Source: Pseudoalteromonas sp. GCY
GTDB taxonomy: Bacteria > Pseudomonadota > Gammaproteobacteria > Enterobacterales > Alteromonadaceae
Assembly (NCBI RefSeq): GCF_016695175.1
Contig: NZ_CP068023.1
Span: forward strand, 1,937,501-2,001,500
DNA: 64,000 nt
Direction: 5' to 3'
Part shown: in pieces, positions 17,110 through 26,337 of the stretch
How positions within the stretch are numbered: position 1 is the first letter of the stretch
How the letters are laid out: every line of letters starts with the position of its first letter
Made by a program: the position numbers and the translations under genes
The notes under the pieces: generated by a model
Databases searched by the model: none
Told to the model about the DNA's origin: nothing
What the model saw: only the letters and a program-made list of their open reading frames with translations

Positions 17110-18819
17110 TTACGTTGTTTGATGTAACTCTTGCTCCATTTGATCTCTCATTTTAAACTTTTGTAGCTTACCCGTTACCGTCATCGGATAGGCGTCAACC
17201 AATTTGATGTATTTTGGTACTTTGAAATAGGCGAGTTTATCTTTTAAAAATACACGAATATCTTCTTCCGAAATATAGTGTCCGGGCTTAAGTTGAACCC
17301 AAACACATACTTCCTCACCATACTTTTCGTCTTTGATCCCAAATACAGCGGCATCTTGAATATCATGATGATGATAAAGCACTTCCTCAATTTCTCTGGG
17401 GTAAATATTCTCGCCACCGCGAATGATCATGTCTTTTATGCGGCCGACGATACTGACGAACCCTTCGTCGTCCATTACCCCTAAATCGCCAGAGTGTAGC
17501 CAGCCGTCGTCATCTATGGTCGCCGCCGTTTTTTCTGGGTCTTGCCAATAGCCTTTCATTACGCAATATCCACGGGCACATACTTCACCAGGCGTACCAA
17601 TTGGGGCAATATGTCCTAGCTCGTCAATAATTTTGACCTCGGTATGTGGCATAGCGCGACCAACAGTCTGCACGCGTTTCTCAACAGGCGAATCGATTTC
17701 GGTAATATTGTTGATTGGGCTGCACTCGGTTTGCCCGTAGCCAATTAGTACATCGGTCATATGCATTTGGGTTTGTACTTGGCGCATGACCTTTTCTGGG
17801 CAGGTTGAGCCCGCCATCACCCCAGTGCGCAGCGAAGATAAATCAAACTGCGTAAAGTCTGAGTGTTCTAATTGTGCGATAAACATTGTTGGTACACCGT
17901 GAAGCCCGGTGCATTTTTCTCGTTCAACAACTTCTAAAGTGACAAGCGGATCAAAGCTATCGTTAGGGAATACGGCGCACGCACCTTTACTAATACAAAC
18001 GAGATTACCGAGCACCATGCCAAAACAATGATAAAGCGGAACGGGAATACAAAGCTTGTCTTGCTCTGTGAGCTTCATGGCATTGGCGACGAGCAATCCG
18101 TTATTGAGGATATTACTGTGGGTGAGGGTGGCGCCTTTTGGGTTGCCTGTTGTACCTGAAGTAAATTGAATATTGATAGCGTCACTGGCGCTGAGGTTGG
18201 CTGCAATCGCATTTGCTTCAAGATAGTGAGCATCATTAGCTTTAGATAACAAGGTGCTGAAATTCATTAGACCCGGTTCAATATCCTCGTCAATCAGCAC
18301 AATCTGCTTGAGCGAGGGAAGGCGCGGTGAAGATAATTCGCCAAACATGCAGTCATAGGACTCTGGAGCCAGTTCTCTTATCATATCGACGTAATGGCTA
18401 TGTTTAAATGATTTAGCCATGACTAACATTTTACACTCAACGTTGTTTAGCACGTATTCAAGCTCGTTTGGGCGATAGGCTGGGTTAATGCACACCATAA
18501 TTGCACCGATTTTAGCGGTTGCAAATTGTACTAGGCTCCATTCAAGATTGTTCGGAGACCAAATACCAACTCTATCCCCCGGTTGGATCCCTACAGCTAA
18601 AAGGCTTGCGGCAAGTTGATTTATTTTTGCGAGGTACTCACGATAATTTAAGCGAACTGATTGATGAGAGACAACAATGGCTTCTCTTTCTGGATAATTG
18701 TCGACAATGTTTTCTAGATATTGCCCTATGGTGAGTTGAGTAAGCGGTGCTACTTGGGGGCCTTTGAAGTAACTCTTTGTAAGTGCACATGCATTTGTTA
18801 ATTGGCTCTCTGTTGTCAT
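17110..18819 (-). CDS. Fatty-acyl-CoA synthetase (AMP-binding family)
   Basis: The start is placed at 18819, where AAGGACAAG precedes ATG; an upstream in-frame ATG at 18855 has no Shine-Dalgarno. The protein has 569 residues. Adenylate-forming motifs are complete: P-loop FTSGTTGNPKGATLTHSN, YGQTECSP, SGDLGVMDDEGFVSI and the C-terminal VTGKLQKFKMRD with its catalytic lysine. It belongs to the medium/branched-chain fatty-acyl-CoA ligase group rather than acetyl-CoA synthetases. It activates a carboxylic acid for beta-oxidation or amino-acid catabolism. The exact chain length cannot be read from sequence. No partner genes are adjacent. Confidence 0.85.
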   Translation of the reverse strand: MTTESQLTNACALTKSYFKGPQVAPLTQLTIGQYLENIVDNYPEREAIVVSHQSVRLNYREYLAKINQLAASLLAVGIQPGDRVGIWSPNNLEWSLVQFATAKIGAIMVCINPAYRPNELEYVLNNVECKMLVMAKSFKHSHYVDMIRELAPESYDCMFGELSSPRLPSLKQIVLIDEDIEPGLMNFSTLLSKANDAHYLEANAIAANLSASDAINIQFTSGTTGNPKGATLTHSNILNNGLLVANAMKLTEQDKLCIPVPLYHCFGMVLGNLVCISKGACAVFPNDSFDPLVTLEVVEREKCTGLHGVPTMFIAQLEHSDFTQFDLSSLRTGVMAGSTCPEKVMRQVQTQMHMTDVLIGYGQTECSPINNITEIDSPVEKRVQTVGRAMPHTEVKIIDELGHIAPIGTPGEVCARGYCVMKGYWQDPEKTAATIDDDGWLHSGDLGVMDDEGFVSIVGRIKDMIIRGGENIYPREIEEVLYHHHDIQDAAVFGIKDEKYGEEVCVWVQLKPGHYISEEDIRVFLKDKLAYFKVPKYIKLVDAYPMTVTGKLQKFKMRDQMEQELHQTT

Positions 18820-18995
18820 ATCTTGTCCTTGCTGTTGATCTCTAGTTTTTATCATTATGCTTTATCAGTGATAACCTAATTGTCGACAAAATCAAGTGCA
18901 TTTTGACGAAAAGCATGAAATTACGACTAATGGATAGTGATAAAGTGTGTAATGGCAAGATAGTGGAAAGGCGGTTGTAACTTTATCTAAAGTAT

Positions 18996-19023
18996 AAAAA
19001 AAACGCCTGAAAGTTCAGGCGTT
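18996..19023 (-). terminator. Intrinsic terminator of the RND efflux operon
   Basis: aacgcctgaa (19002-19011) pairs with ttcaggcgtt (19014-19023). On the minus strand a run of eight T follows. It is 26 bases beyond the stop of the RND pump gene. Confidence 0.9.
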
Positions 19024-19048
19024 TTGTGGTTTAACTTAAGGGATGTTA

Positions 19049-22000
19049 TTAAGCTAATCCTTCATCTGTATCGACATGCTCATCTTTATGATGTTTCGCG
19101 ATTTCATCTGAAAGTTCTTGCTTAGAACGCTTCTCTGACATCCGTCTTGCCATTAGCCAATAGAAGAACAGCGGCAAGAAGAATACTGCGAGGAAGGTAG
19201 CCGAGAGCATACCACCCATTACGCCTGTACCTACACTGTGTCTTGCTCCTGCGCCAGCTCCAGAACTCATAACCAGTGGAACTACGCCAAGTATGAAAGC
19301 AAGTGAAGTCATGATAATAGGTCTAAAACGCAGTCTTGCTGCTTCAAGGGCGGCAGTTGCTGGACTCCATCCTTCTTGATACTTCATTAGCGCGTACTCG
19401 ACAATAAGAATGGCATTTTTACTGGCAAGGCCAAGTAGGGTAACCAAACCAATTTGGAAGTAAACGTCGTTGGTTAGCCCAGCGATCCAGATTGAAACCA
19501 ACGCACCGAAAGTACCAAACGGGAGTGCCAACATAACCGAGAATGGCAATGACCAGCGCTCGTAAAGTGCTGCGAGGATCAAAAATACCATGATCACGGC
19601 CATACCGAGTGCAATACCGGTTGTGCCAGAGTTTTGCTTTTCTTGGAACGCGGAACCCGTCCACTCGTAAGTCATATCTGGTGGTAGCACTTTGTTGGCG
19701 ATACGCTCAAACTCCGCGATAGCTTGACCTGAGCTGTAACCAGGTGCAGCTTCGCCCATTAACTTAACTGCAGATAAGTTATTGTAACGGTTCATGGTTT
19801 CCGGACCGCGACTATATTCAACATCCGTAAATGCAGAAATTGGTACCATTTCGCCACGATTGTTTTTCACATAAATGCGGCCAACATCTTCCGGTGTCAT
19901 TCTAAACTCGGCTTCTGCGGACATAATCACTTGCCATGCACGACCAAACTTATTGAAGTCGTTGACGTAGTAATTACCTAAATTGGCTGCAAGTGCGTTA
20001 AACGCAGAATTGATATTAACCCCCATGGCACGCGCTTGTTCACGATCCATATGCACCTTTAGCTGCGGTGCATCAGGACGCCATAGCGTTTGAATGCCAG
20101 TAAGGATGGGGCTCTTCTGTGCCTCGGCCATGATCATCTGCATGCCTTGCTTCAATTTAGCGGGATCAGAGCCGCCTTTATTTTGCAAGAAGACTTCAAA
20201 TCCGCCTGTTGTACCCAAGCCGAAAATTGGCGGTGGGTTAAACGCCAGCACTAATGCTTCGTTAATATGCGCGGTTTTCATAAATAGCTCACCAACAAGT
20301 TCCTTCGCCGACACATCGCGTTCATCCCAATGTGTTTGCGTCACGAACATAGTCGCCGCGCTGTTTTTGAAGCCACCACCGATGAAGTCCATCCCCGTAA
20401 ACGCCACGACGTTTTCGTTAGCTGGGTTAGACTTTGCAGCAGCTATCACTTCATCGGCCACTTTAGCGGTGCGCTCTAATGAAGAGCCGTCAGGCAAGAA
20501 CACCGCTATCATGTAGTAACCTTGGTCTTCGTCTGGTACCAAAGAGCTTGGTGTTTTTTGCCACAGGAATACCGTTGCACCAATCATCGCTACCATCAAT
20601 GTTAGGCCTACAAAACCACGGCGAACCATAAAGCTAACCGCACCAACATAGCGTCCGGTTACACGATGGAACCAATCATTGAACCACAAGAAAAACTTGG
20701 CATCTTGTTTGTGCTCGTGCTTAAGCAGCAATACACAAAGTGCAGGCGTCATCGTCAGTGCAACCACACCGGATAAACTTACAGAGATGGAGATTGTGAT
20801 CGCAAATTGGCGGAATAGTTCGCCTGTTAACCCACCTAGGAAAGCAATAGGTACAAACACCGAACACAATACCAATACAATCGCGACTACGGGGCCGCTT
20901 ACTTCCTGCATCGCTTTAACTGCGGCTTCTCTAGCTTGCAAGCCTTGCTCATGCATAATACGTTCGACATTCTCAAGTACTACGATGGCGTCATCTACCA
21001 CGATACCAATCGATAACACCATGCCGAACAGCGTAAGCGTGTTAATCGAGTAACCGAGCATATAGAGACCTGCAAATGTACCAAGTAACGAGACCGGAAC
21101 TGCAAGCGTTGGAATTAGCGTTGCACGCCAGTTTTGCAAGAACAGGTAAACCACTAAGAATACCAAGATCATTGCTTCACCAAGCGTTTTTAACACCTCT
21201 CGAATTGAGACTTCTACAAAGCGTGTGGTGTCGTAAGAGTTAACGTGAGCGAGACCTGTAGGGAACTGAGGTTTGATCTGTTCAATTTCAGCTTCTACTG
21301 CTTTAGCCACGTCAAGCGCATTCGCGCCCGGTTGCAAGAATACACCGAGTAATACCGCTTCCTTACCGTTAATAGTACCTTGGAAGTTATAGTCTTTAGA
21401 ACCAAGCTCTACGCGAGCAACATCCTTAAGGCGTAGTGTTGAGCCATCTGGGTTTGCACGAACGATGATATTTTCGAACTCTTCAGCCGTCGATAAACGT
21501 CCTTTCGCAGTGACACTATAAACTAGCGATTGCGCGTCTTGAGATGTCGGTGTTGCACCAATACTACCCGCTGCATACTGAGAGTTTTGTTCTCTAATTG
21601 CACCCGCAATATCGTCTGCTGTGACTTGCAGTTGACTCATAATATCCGGGCGCAACCAAATACGCATGGCATAGTCTTTAGCACCGAAGATCTGCACGTT
21701 AGTCGTACCAGGAATGCGTTTGACGCGGTCAAGGATATTCATGGTGACGTAGTTAGATGTCCAGAGACTTTCTCGAGTTCCATCTGGCGAATAGAACGCG
21801 TGTACTTGCAAGAAGTTAGAAGATGTCTTTTGAACCACAACGCCTTGGCGTCTAGTTTCTTCAGGGAGACGAGCTTCTACTTGCTTCACCCGGTTATTTA
21901 CATCTACGGCAGCCTGATCAACATCCGTTCCAATCTCAAAAGTAACTGCGATCGTCGTTACGCCAGAGTTCGTACTAGTTGATGTCATGTACATCATGCC

Positions 22001-22222
22001 TTCAACACCGGTAATCGCGTTTTCGATAGGGGTTGCAACGGTTTGTTCTAATACATCCGCTGATGCACCAGGGTATACCGCACGTACCTCAACTTGAGGT
22101 GGTGCAATTTCGGGATACTGCGCAACAGGCAAACTGCGCATTGCGGCAAGCCCCGCAAGCACTATCACGATAGAGATAACAAAGGCAAAAATAGGCCTGT
22201 TTATGAAATATTTGGAGAACAT
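19049..22222 (-). CDS. RND multidrug efflux pump, inner-membrane subunit (HAE1/AcrB type)
   Basis: This 1057-residue pump has the classic layout of 12 membrane helices with two large periplasmic loops. The N-terminus FSKYFINRPIFAFVISI is typical of HAE1 pumps. The proton-relay aspartates are in VVDDAIVVLENVERI (helix 4), and the conserved second-half segment GLASKNAILIVEYA (helix 10-11 region) is present. It exports hydrophobic and amphiphilic drugs from the periplasm or membrane using the proton gradient. It starts 4 bases after the adaptor gene with an AAGGAG Shine-Dalgarno, so the two form an operon. No outer-membrane channel is encoded here; a TolC from elsewhere is presumably used. Confidence 0.95.
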   Translation of the reverse strand: MFSKYFINRPIFAFVISIVIVLAGLAAMRSLPVAQYPEIAPPQVEVRAVYPGASADVLEQTVATPIENAITGVEGMMYMTSTSTNSGVTTIAVTFEIGTDVDQAAVDVNNRVKQVEARLPEETRRQGVVVQKTSSNFLQVHAFYSPDGTRESLWTSNYVTMNILDRVKRIPGTTNVQIFGAKDYAMRIWLRPDIMSQLQVTADDIAGAIREQNSQYAAGSIGATPTSQDAQSLVYSVTAKGRLSTAEEFENIIVRANPDGSTLRLKDVARVELGSKDYNFQGTINGKEAVLLGVFLQPGANALDVAKAVEAEIEQIKPQFPTGLAHVNSYDTTRFVEVSIREVLKTLGEAMILVFLVVYLFLQNWRATLIPTLAVPVSLLGTFAGLYMLGYSINTLTLFGMVLSIGIVVDDAIVVLENVERIMHEQGLQAREAAVKAMQEVSGPVVAIVLVLCSVFVPIAFLGGLTGELFRQFAITISISVSLSGVVALTMTPALCVLLLKHEHKQDAKFFLWFNDWFHRVTGRYVGAVSFMVRRGFVGLTLMVAMIGATVFLWQKTPSSLVPDEDQGYYMIAVFLPDGSSLERTAKVADEVIAAAKSNPANENVVAFTGMDFIGGGFKNSAATMFVTQTHWDERDVSAKELVGELFMKTAHINEALVLAFNPPPIFGLGTTGGFEVFLQNKGGSDPAKLKQGMQMIMAEAQKSPILTGIQTLWRPDAPQLKVHMDREQARAMGVNINSAFNALAANLGNYYVNDFNKFGRAWQVIMSAEAEFRMTPEDVGRIYVKNNRGEMVPISAFTDVEYSRGPETMNRYNNLSAVKLMGEAAPGYSSGQAIAEFERIANKVLPPDMTYEWTGSAFQEKQNSGTTGIALGMAVIMVFLILAALYERWSLPFSVMLALPFGTFGALVSIWIAGLTNDVYFQIGLVTLLGLASKNAILIVEYALMKYQEGWSPATAALEAARLRFRPIIMTSLAFILGVVPLVMSSGAGAGARHSVGTGVMGGMLSATFLAVFFLPLFFYWLMARRMSEKRSKQELSDEIAKHHKDEHVDTDEGLA

Positions 22223-22226
22223 CAGA

Positions 22227-23405
22227 TTATTCTCCTTGCTCGCTCACAGACACTGGCATACCAGGGAAGAAGATCCTCGCCATACCTTCAACGATGACAG
22301 GTTGGCCTTCTTTTAAGCCTTCGCGAATAACCCACATATTCTCATTATTAAGCTTGACCCATTCACCAACTTTGACCGGCGCAGGTAGGGCTACGGTTGC
22401 GCCTTGTTCATTTTTGGTAGCAATGTACACAAATTTCCCCGTACCGTTGTCTAGTACTGCTCTTTGTGGAAGTACAACGGCATTATTGCGTACCGCACCA
22501 GAGAGCTTAACTCGAACAAACTGACCCGGTCTTAACTCGCCATTTTCATTAGGAATACGAGCTTGTAACTCACTGGTACCCGTGAAGCGGTTTACGCGAA
22601 TGTCGCTAAAGTTTACTTTACCGACTTGCCCGTATAGTGAACCGTCTTGCAGAATAATCGTGGTATCAAACTCATTGTGTTCAGGTAATGACAGTGAACC
22701 ATTTTCTACATCTTGGCGCATTGCTAGTTGCTCACGTTCAGAAAACCCGAAGCGTGCACGAATAGTGCTGATGTCGGTAAGTTCAGTTAATAGTACACTC
22801 GGACCAGAAACATAACTGCCTTCTGACATCAGTTCACGGCCCACAATACCCGAAACAGGTGCTTTAACTTTGGCATATTCAAGGTCTAGCTTAGCTTCAT
22901 TTAATGCCACTTTTGCAGATTCCAAATTCGCAACTGCAATATCGTAGGTAGAGACTGAATTATCAAAGTCACGCTTTGATACCGAGCGCTCATTCTTAAG
23001 GCGCTCAAGCCTTTCACTTTCACGCTTAGTTTGTTCAACGTTTGCTTTCGCTGCCTGGAGTGCTGCTTGCGCTTTATCTACAGCCAATTCAAATGGCTTA
23101 ACCTCAATGGTAAATAGTGAATGACCAGCTCTCACAAACTGGCCCGCCTCAAAGTTGTGAGATTCGATGATCCCAGAAACTCGAGAGCGAATTTCTACTT
23201 CCTTATCACCCGCAAGGGTTGCTGGCAGTTCGATATCGAATGGCACTGATTGAGTAGTAACTTGTTGTACACTCACTTGTGCAGGCGGCATTGCATGGCC
23301 CCCTTGCTGTGGTGCTTCTGAACACGCTGACAAAGTGCCTAACGTGAGCATTAAAAAAGATAGGTGTTTAACACGACTGCGTATTGATGCTGGATACATG
23401 AACAC
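22227..23405 (-). CDS. RND efflux periplasmic adaptor lipoprotein (AcrA/MexA type)
   Basis: This 392-residue precursor has a lipoprotein signal ending in lipobox LSAC (cysteine about 28), so it is anchored to the inner membrane by lipid. The order of domains is barrel-sandwich half with FEAGQFVRAGHSLFTIE, a helical hairpin (about 95-165), the second half (KAPVSGIVGRELMSEGSYV), then beta-barrel (LRPGQFVRVKL) and membrane-proximal domain. It trimerises and links the pump to a TolC-type channel. GGAG five bases before the ATG supports the start. It is the first gene of the operon and is divergent from a TetR regulator. Confidence 0.93.
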   Translation of the reverse strand: MFMYPASIRSRVKHLSFLMLTLGTLSACSEAPQQGGHAMPPAQVSVQQVTTQSVPFDIELPATLAGDKEVEIRSRVSGIIESHNFEAGQFVRAGHSLFTIEVKPFELAVDKAQAALQAAKANVEQTKRESERLERLKNERSVSKRDFDNSVSTYDIAVANLESAKVALNEAKLDLEYAKVKAPVSGIVGRELMSEGSYVSGPSVLLTELTDISTIRARFGFSEREQLAMRQDVENGSLSLPEHNEFDTTIILQDGSLYGQVGKVNFSDIRVNRFTGTSELQARIPNENGELRPGQFVRVKLSGAVRNNAVVLPQRAVLDNGTGKFVYIATKNEQGATVALPAPVKVGEWVKLNNENMWVIREGLKEGQPVIVEGMARIFFPGMPVSVSEQGE

Positions 23406-23569
23406 TCCAATTCCTATATTATCATTTTATGCTGCCCCGACTTTAACGGGGAACTACCTTGTAATTTGCCTTTAATAACGCACACTTGACTGGATGCAAT
23501 CAGACAAGTGACTTCATTTCATACCTTAACCACACCAAAGTAAAGGCAATTTGTTCGACAATCAAACAA

Positions 23570-23653
23570 GTAAACGGTAGTGTATACTCAAAGAAATAAA
23601 AGGTAAACGGTTGCGTGTACTTTTATTCAATTTAGGTATACGATCATGTGTAC
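23570..23653 (+). promoter_or_regulatory. Triple operator array, probably bound by the divergent TetR regulator
   Basis: Three 18-bp near-palindromes, gtaaacggtagtgtatac (23570), gtaaacggttgcgtgtac (23603) and gtatacgatcatgtgtac (23636), are spaced exactly 33 bp apart. The shared form is GTAwACG-N4/5-rTGTAC-like. They lie in the middle of the 412-bp gap 23406-23817, about 165 bp from both start codons. Apart from a 14-bp palindrome at 23717-23730, the rest of the gap shows nothing clear. Assignment to the TetR protein at 23818 is inference. Confidence 0.65.
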
Positions 23654-23817
23654 TTTTTATTAACGACTTTATTGATTAAAATAAAGGGAATGTTGATTTA
23701 TTACGAAGAAGGCTTATCTCTATATAGAGAGGTGGTTCTTGGTATACAGCTGACCATGTGAGTAGCAGCTATCGATGGCTCGCTTTTCCCACTATTAATT
23801 AAAGACAGAATAGGTAA

Positions 23818-24420
23818 ATGACGCAACTTTCACCAAAACAGCAGTCAATTTTATGTGCAGCGATAGAAGAGTTCGCTCAAAAAGGCTTGCAGGCGACGAC
23901 GATGGAGTCGATCAGTCAATCAGCGGAAGTATCAAAGCGCACGTTATACAAGCATTACTCGACCAAAGACGAGCTCTTTGATGCCGTTGTTGAGCTGTTA
24001 ATTGAGCGGATTAAGCCGATAACTGCGATACAGTTTATCCCAAACTATGACTTTTCAGTGCAATTGCAACATCTTGCGAAAAGCGCAATGACCTTGTTGA
24101 ATGACGAGGATTATATGCGTTTGTCGCGTATTGTGATGATTGAATCGATGCGCAGCTTTGAGCAAGCTCAGAATTTAAATGAAAAGTTTAGTCATTGTGA
24201 GGCCGCGATGATCCAATGGTTCGAAGATGCGGCGAATTCAGGGTGTCTTGGCAGTTTTGATGCGGACTTTGCCGCAGCGTACTTCTGGGGTGCACTGAAA
24301 AAGCTAGGCTATTGGGAACGTGCGATAAAATGGCAAGCTCCGCTTCCAGAAGCAGAGCTTGATATATTAGTTGAAAAGGCGGTCGCGCTATTTTGTAATG
24401 GTGTTACTCAACCCCAATAA
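23818..24420 (+). CDS. TetR/AcrR family transcriptional regulator
   Basis: This 200-residue regulator has an N-terminal TetR helix-turn-helix (about 10-55): AIEEFAQKGLQATTMESISQ followed by SAEVSKRTLYKHYSTKDELF, a near-consensus TetR block. The remaining helices form the ligand-binding and dimer domain. It is transcribed away from the RND operon, the usual place for the pump's local repressor. Its last 17 bases overlap the end of the convergent ABC exporter gene. The Shine-Dalgarno is weak (AGG). Confidence 0.9.
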   Translation: MTQLSPKQQSILCAAIEEFAQKGLQATTMESISQSAEVSKRTLYKHYSTKDELFDAVVELLIERIKPITAIQFIPNYDFSVQLQHLAKSAMTLLNDEDYMRLSRIVMIESMRSFEQAQNLNEKFSHCEAAMIQWFEDAANSGCLGSFDADFAAAYFWGALKKLGYWERAIKWQAPLPEAELDILVEKAVALFCNGVTQPQ

Positions 24421-26248
24421 ATCCACCGGTTTGATGCGACCAAAGTTTGGCGTAAATACCACCTAAGGCTAGCAAGGATTGATGGCTTCCTTCTTCTACT
24501 ATCCGACCTTCATCCATTACGATTAATCTGTCCATTTGTGCAATCGTGGATAATCTATGGGCAATTGCAATAACGGTTTTACCTTCCATCAGTGCATCTA
24601 AGCTCTCTTGGATAGCTTGCTCAACCTCAGAATCCAGAGCCGATGTGGCTTCGTCTAAAATTAAAATTGGCGCATTTTTTAGTAATACACGGGCAATGGC
24701 GATACGTTGGCGTTGGCCACCTGATAGTTTCACACCGCGTTCACCTACTTGTGCGTCAAAGCCGGTATTACCGTGACTGTCTTCTAAGTCTTGGATAAAA
24801 TCGTAAGCCTGTGCTTCTTTTGTTGCAGCAATTAGCTCGTCTTCTGACGCATCAGGGCGACCATAAAGGATATTGTCGCGTACGCTGCGATGGAGCAAAG
24901 AAGTATCTTGCGTCACCATGGCGATATGACGTCGTAAGCTTTCCTGTTGGACCTTAGCAATATTTTGGCCATCAATTTCGATGCTACCACCGTCAGTGTC
25001 GTAGAATCTCAACAGTAAGTTCACTAAGGTCGACTTGCCCGCACCTGAGCGGCCAACCACACCAATTTTTTCACCGGGTTTAATATGTAGGTTCAGGTTG
25101 TCGATGACGTTATGTTGTCTCGCTGCATCTTTACGCTTATAAGCGAAGGTAGTGTTACAAAAGTCGATTTTTCCGGCTTTAAAATCTAACTGCGGCGCTG
25201 TTTGTTGATCAACAATATCAAGTGGTCTAGAGAGCGTGTTCATGCCGTCTGCAACCGTACCAATATTTTCGAATAGGCCGCTAATTTCCCACATTATCCA
25301 CTGCGCCATACCATTTAATCGTAAGGCTAAACCTACTGTAATTGCGATTGCACCAGCGGTTATCGCGTTAAAAGACCATAAATAGATGGAAAGTGCCGCG
25401 ACGGAAAATACCAAAAGATAATTTAAGGCTTGAATACTAACGTTTAAGCTAGTTGCTAAGCGCATTTGCTTATATACAGGTTGAATAAACACATCCATGC
25501 TATCTTTGGCATATTCTTCTTCTCGTTTGGTATAAGAGAAAAGCTTAACGGTTGAAATATTGGTGTAGCTATCAACGATCCTTCCCGTCATTTCTGAGCG
25601 AGCGTCAGCCTGCTCACTAGAAACACGTTTTAATTTAGGAACAAAATAGAATTGGAAACAGATATAGCAGCCAAGCCAAACAAGCAGCGGGATCATCAAA
25701 CGTATATCGCTGCTTGCAACAAGTGCAAGCATCGCGGTGAAGTACACTAAAATATAAATCAGCACATCGAGTAGTTTCATGACTGATTCGCGCACGGCTA
25801 GGGCAGTTTGCATCACTTTAGTTGCGATACGTCCAGCAAACTCGTCTTGATAGAATGTCATAGACTGCTTTAGCAAGTAGCGGTGTGCCTGCCAGCGAAT
25901 AGCCATTGGGTAATTACCCAATAAACTCTGATGTAAAATGGCGCTGTGAAAAAATACCAATAGTGGTAACGCAACCAAAGTGATCAATGACATTCTGATC
26001 AATTCAGCGCGTTTCGCGTCAAAGAGAGTCTCAGGCGTATAGGTCGACAGCCAATCAACTAAATCGCCCATAAAGCCGAATAACGTCACCTCCAATATTG
26101 CTAGAATGGCGGCACTTAGCGACATAAATAACAGTGGTAGTTCCATCCCCTTGGTATAAAAACGACAAAATGCGAGTAAACCGGTAGGTGGTTGACCCAC
26201 TTCTTGTTCAGGAAAGGGGGTGGTAAAGCGTTCAAAAACTCGATACAT
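24404..26248 (-). CDS. ABC exporter, fused membrane and ATPase domains (MsbA/multidrug type)
   Basis: This 614-residue half-transporter has six membrane helices in about residues 35-340, then a nucleotide-binding domain (about 365-600). Motifs are Walker A GRSGAGKST, Q-loop VTQDTSLLH, signature LSGGQRQR, Walker B ILILDEATSALDS and H-loop IAHRLSTI. It functions as a homodimer or with a partner, exporting lipids, drugs or peptides. The substrate is not deducible. The gene converges on and overlaps the tetR gene by 17 bases. AGGGA precedes the ATG. Confidence 0.92.
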   Translation of the reverse strand: MYRVFERFTTPFPEQEVGQPPTGLLAFCRFYTKGMELPLLFMSLSAAILAILEVTLFGFMGDLVDWLSTYTPETLFDAKRAELIRMSLITLVALPLLVFFHSAILHQSLLGNYPMAIRWQAHRYLLKQSMTFYQDEFAGRIATKVMQTALAVRESVMKLLDVLIYILVYFTAMLALVASSDIRLMIPLLVWLGCYICFQFYFVPKLKRVSSEQADARSEMTGRIVDSYTNISTVKLFSYTKREEEYAKDSMDVFIQPVYKQMRLATSLNVSIQALNYLLVFSVAALSIYLWSFNAITAGAIAITVGLALRLNGMAQWIMWEISGLFENIGTVADGMNTLSRPLDIVDQQTAPQLDFKAGKIDFCNTTFAYKRKDAARQHNVIDNLNLHIKPGEKIGVVGRSGAGKSTLVNLLLRFYDTDGGSIEIDGQNIAKVQQESLRRHIAMVTQDTSLLHRSVRDNILYGRPDASEDELIAATKEAQAYDFIQDLEDSHGNTGFDAQVGERGVKLSGGQRQRIAIARVLLKNAPILILDEATSALDSEVEQAIQESLDALMEGKTVIAIAHRLSTIAQMDRLIVMDEGRIVEEGSHQSLLALGGIYAKLWSHQTGGFIGVE

Positions 26249-26337
26249 ACATAATCCCTAAATTTGTTCAGAAGCTAGTCTACCTTGATAGTATGAAATG
26301 CGCGAGTCACAGATTGGTGCTTAATTTGCACGAATTA

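Noticed and set aside
23717..23730. Perfect palindrome tctctatatagaga before tetR
   Set aside because: It is AT-rich, single, unlike the three operators, and lacks a T-run; no function can be supported.
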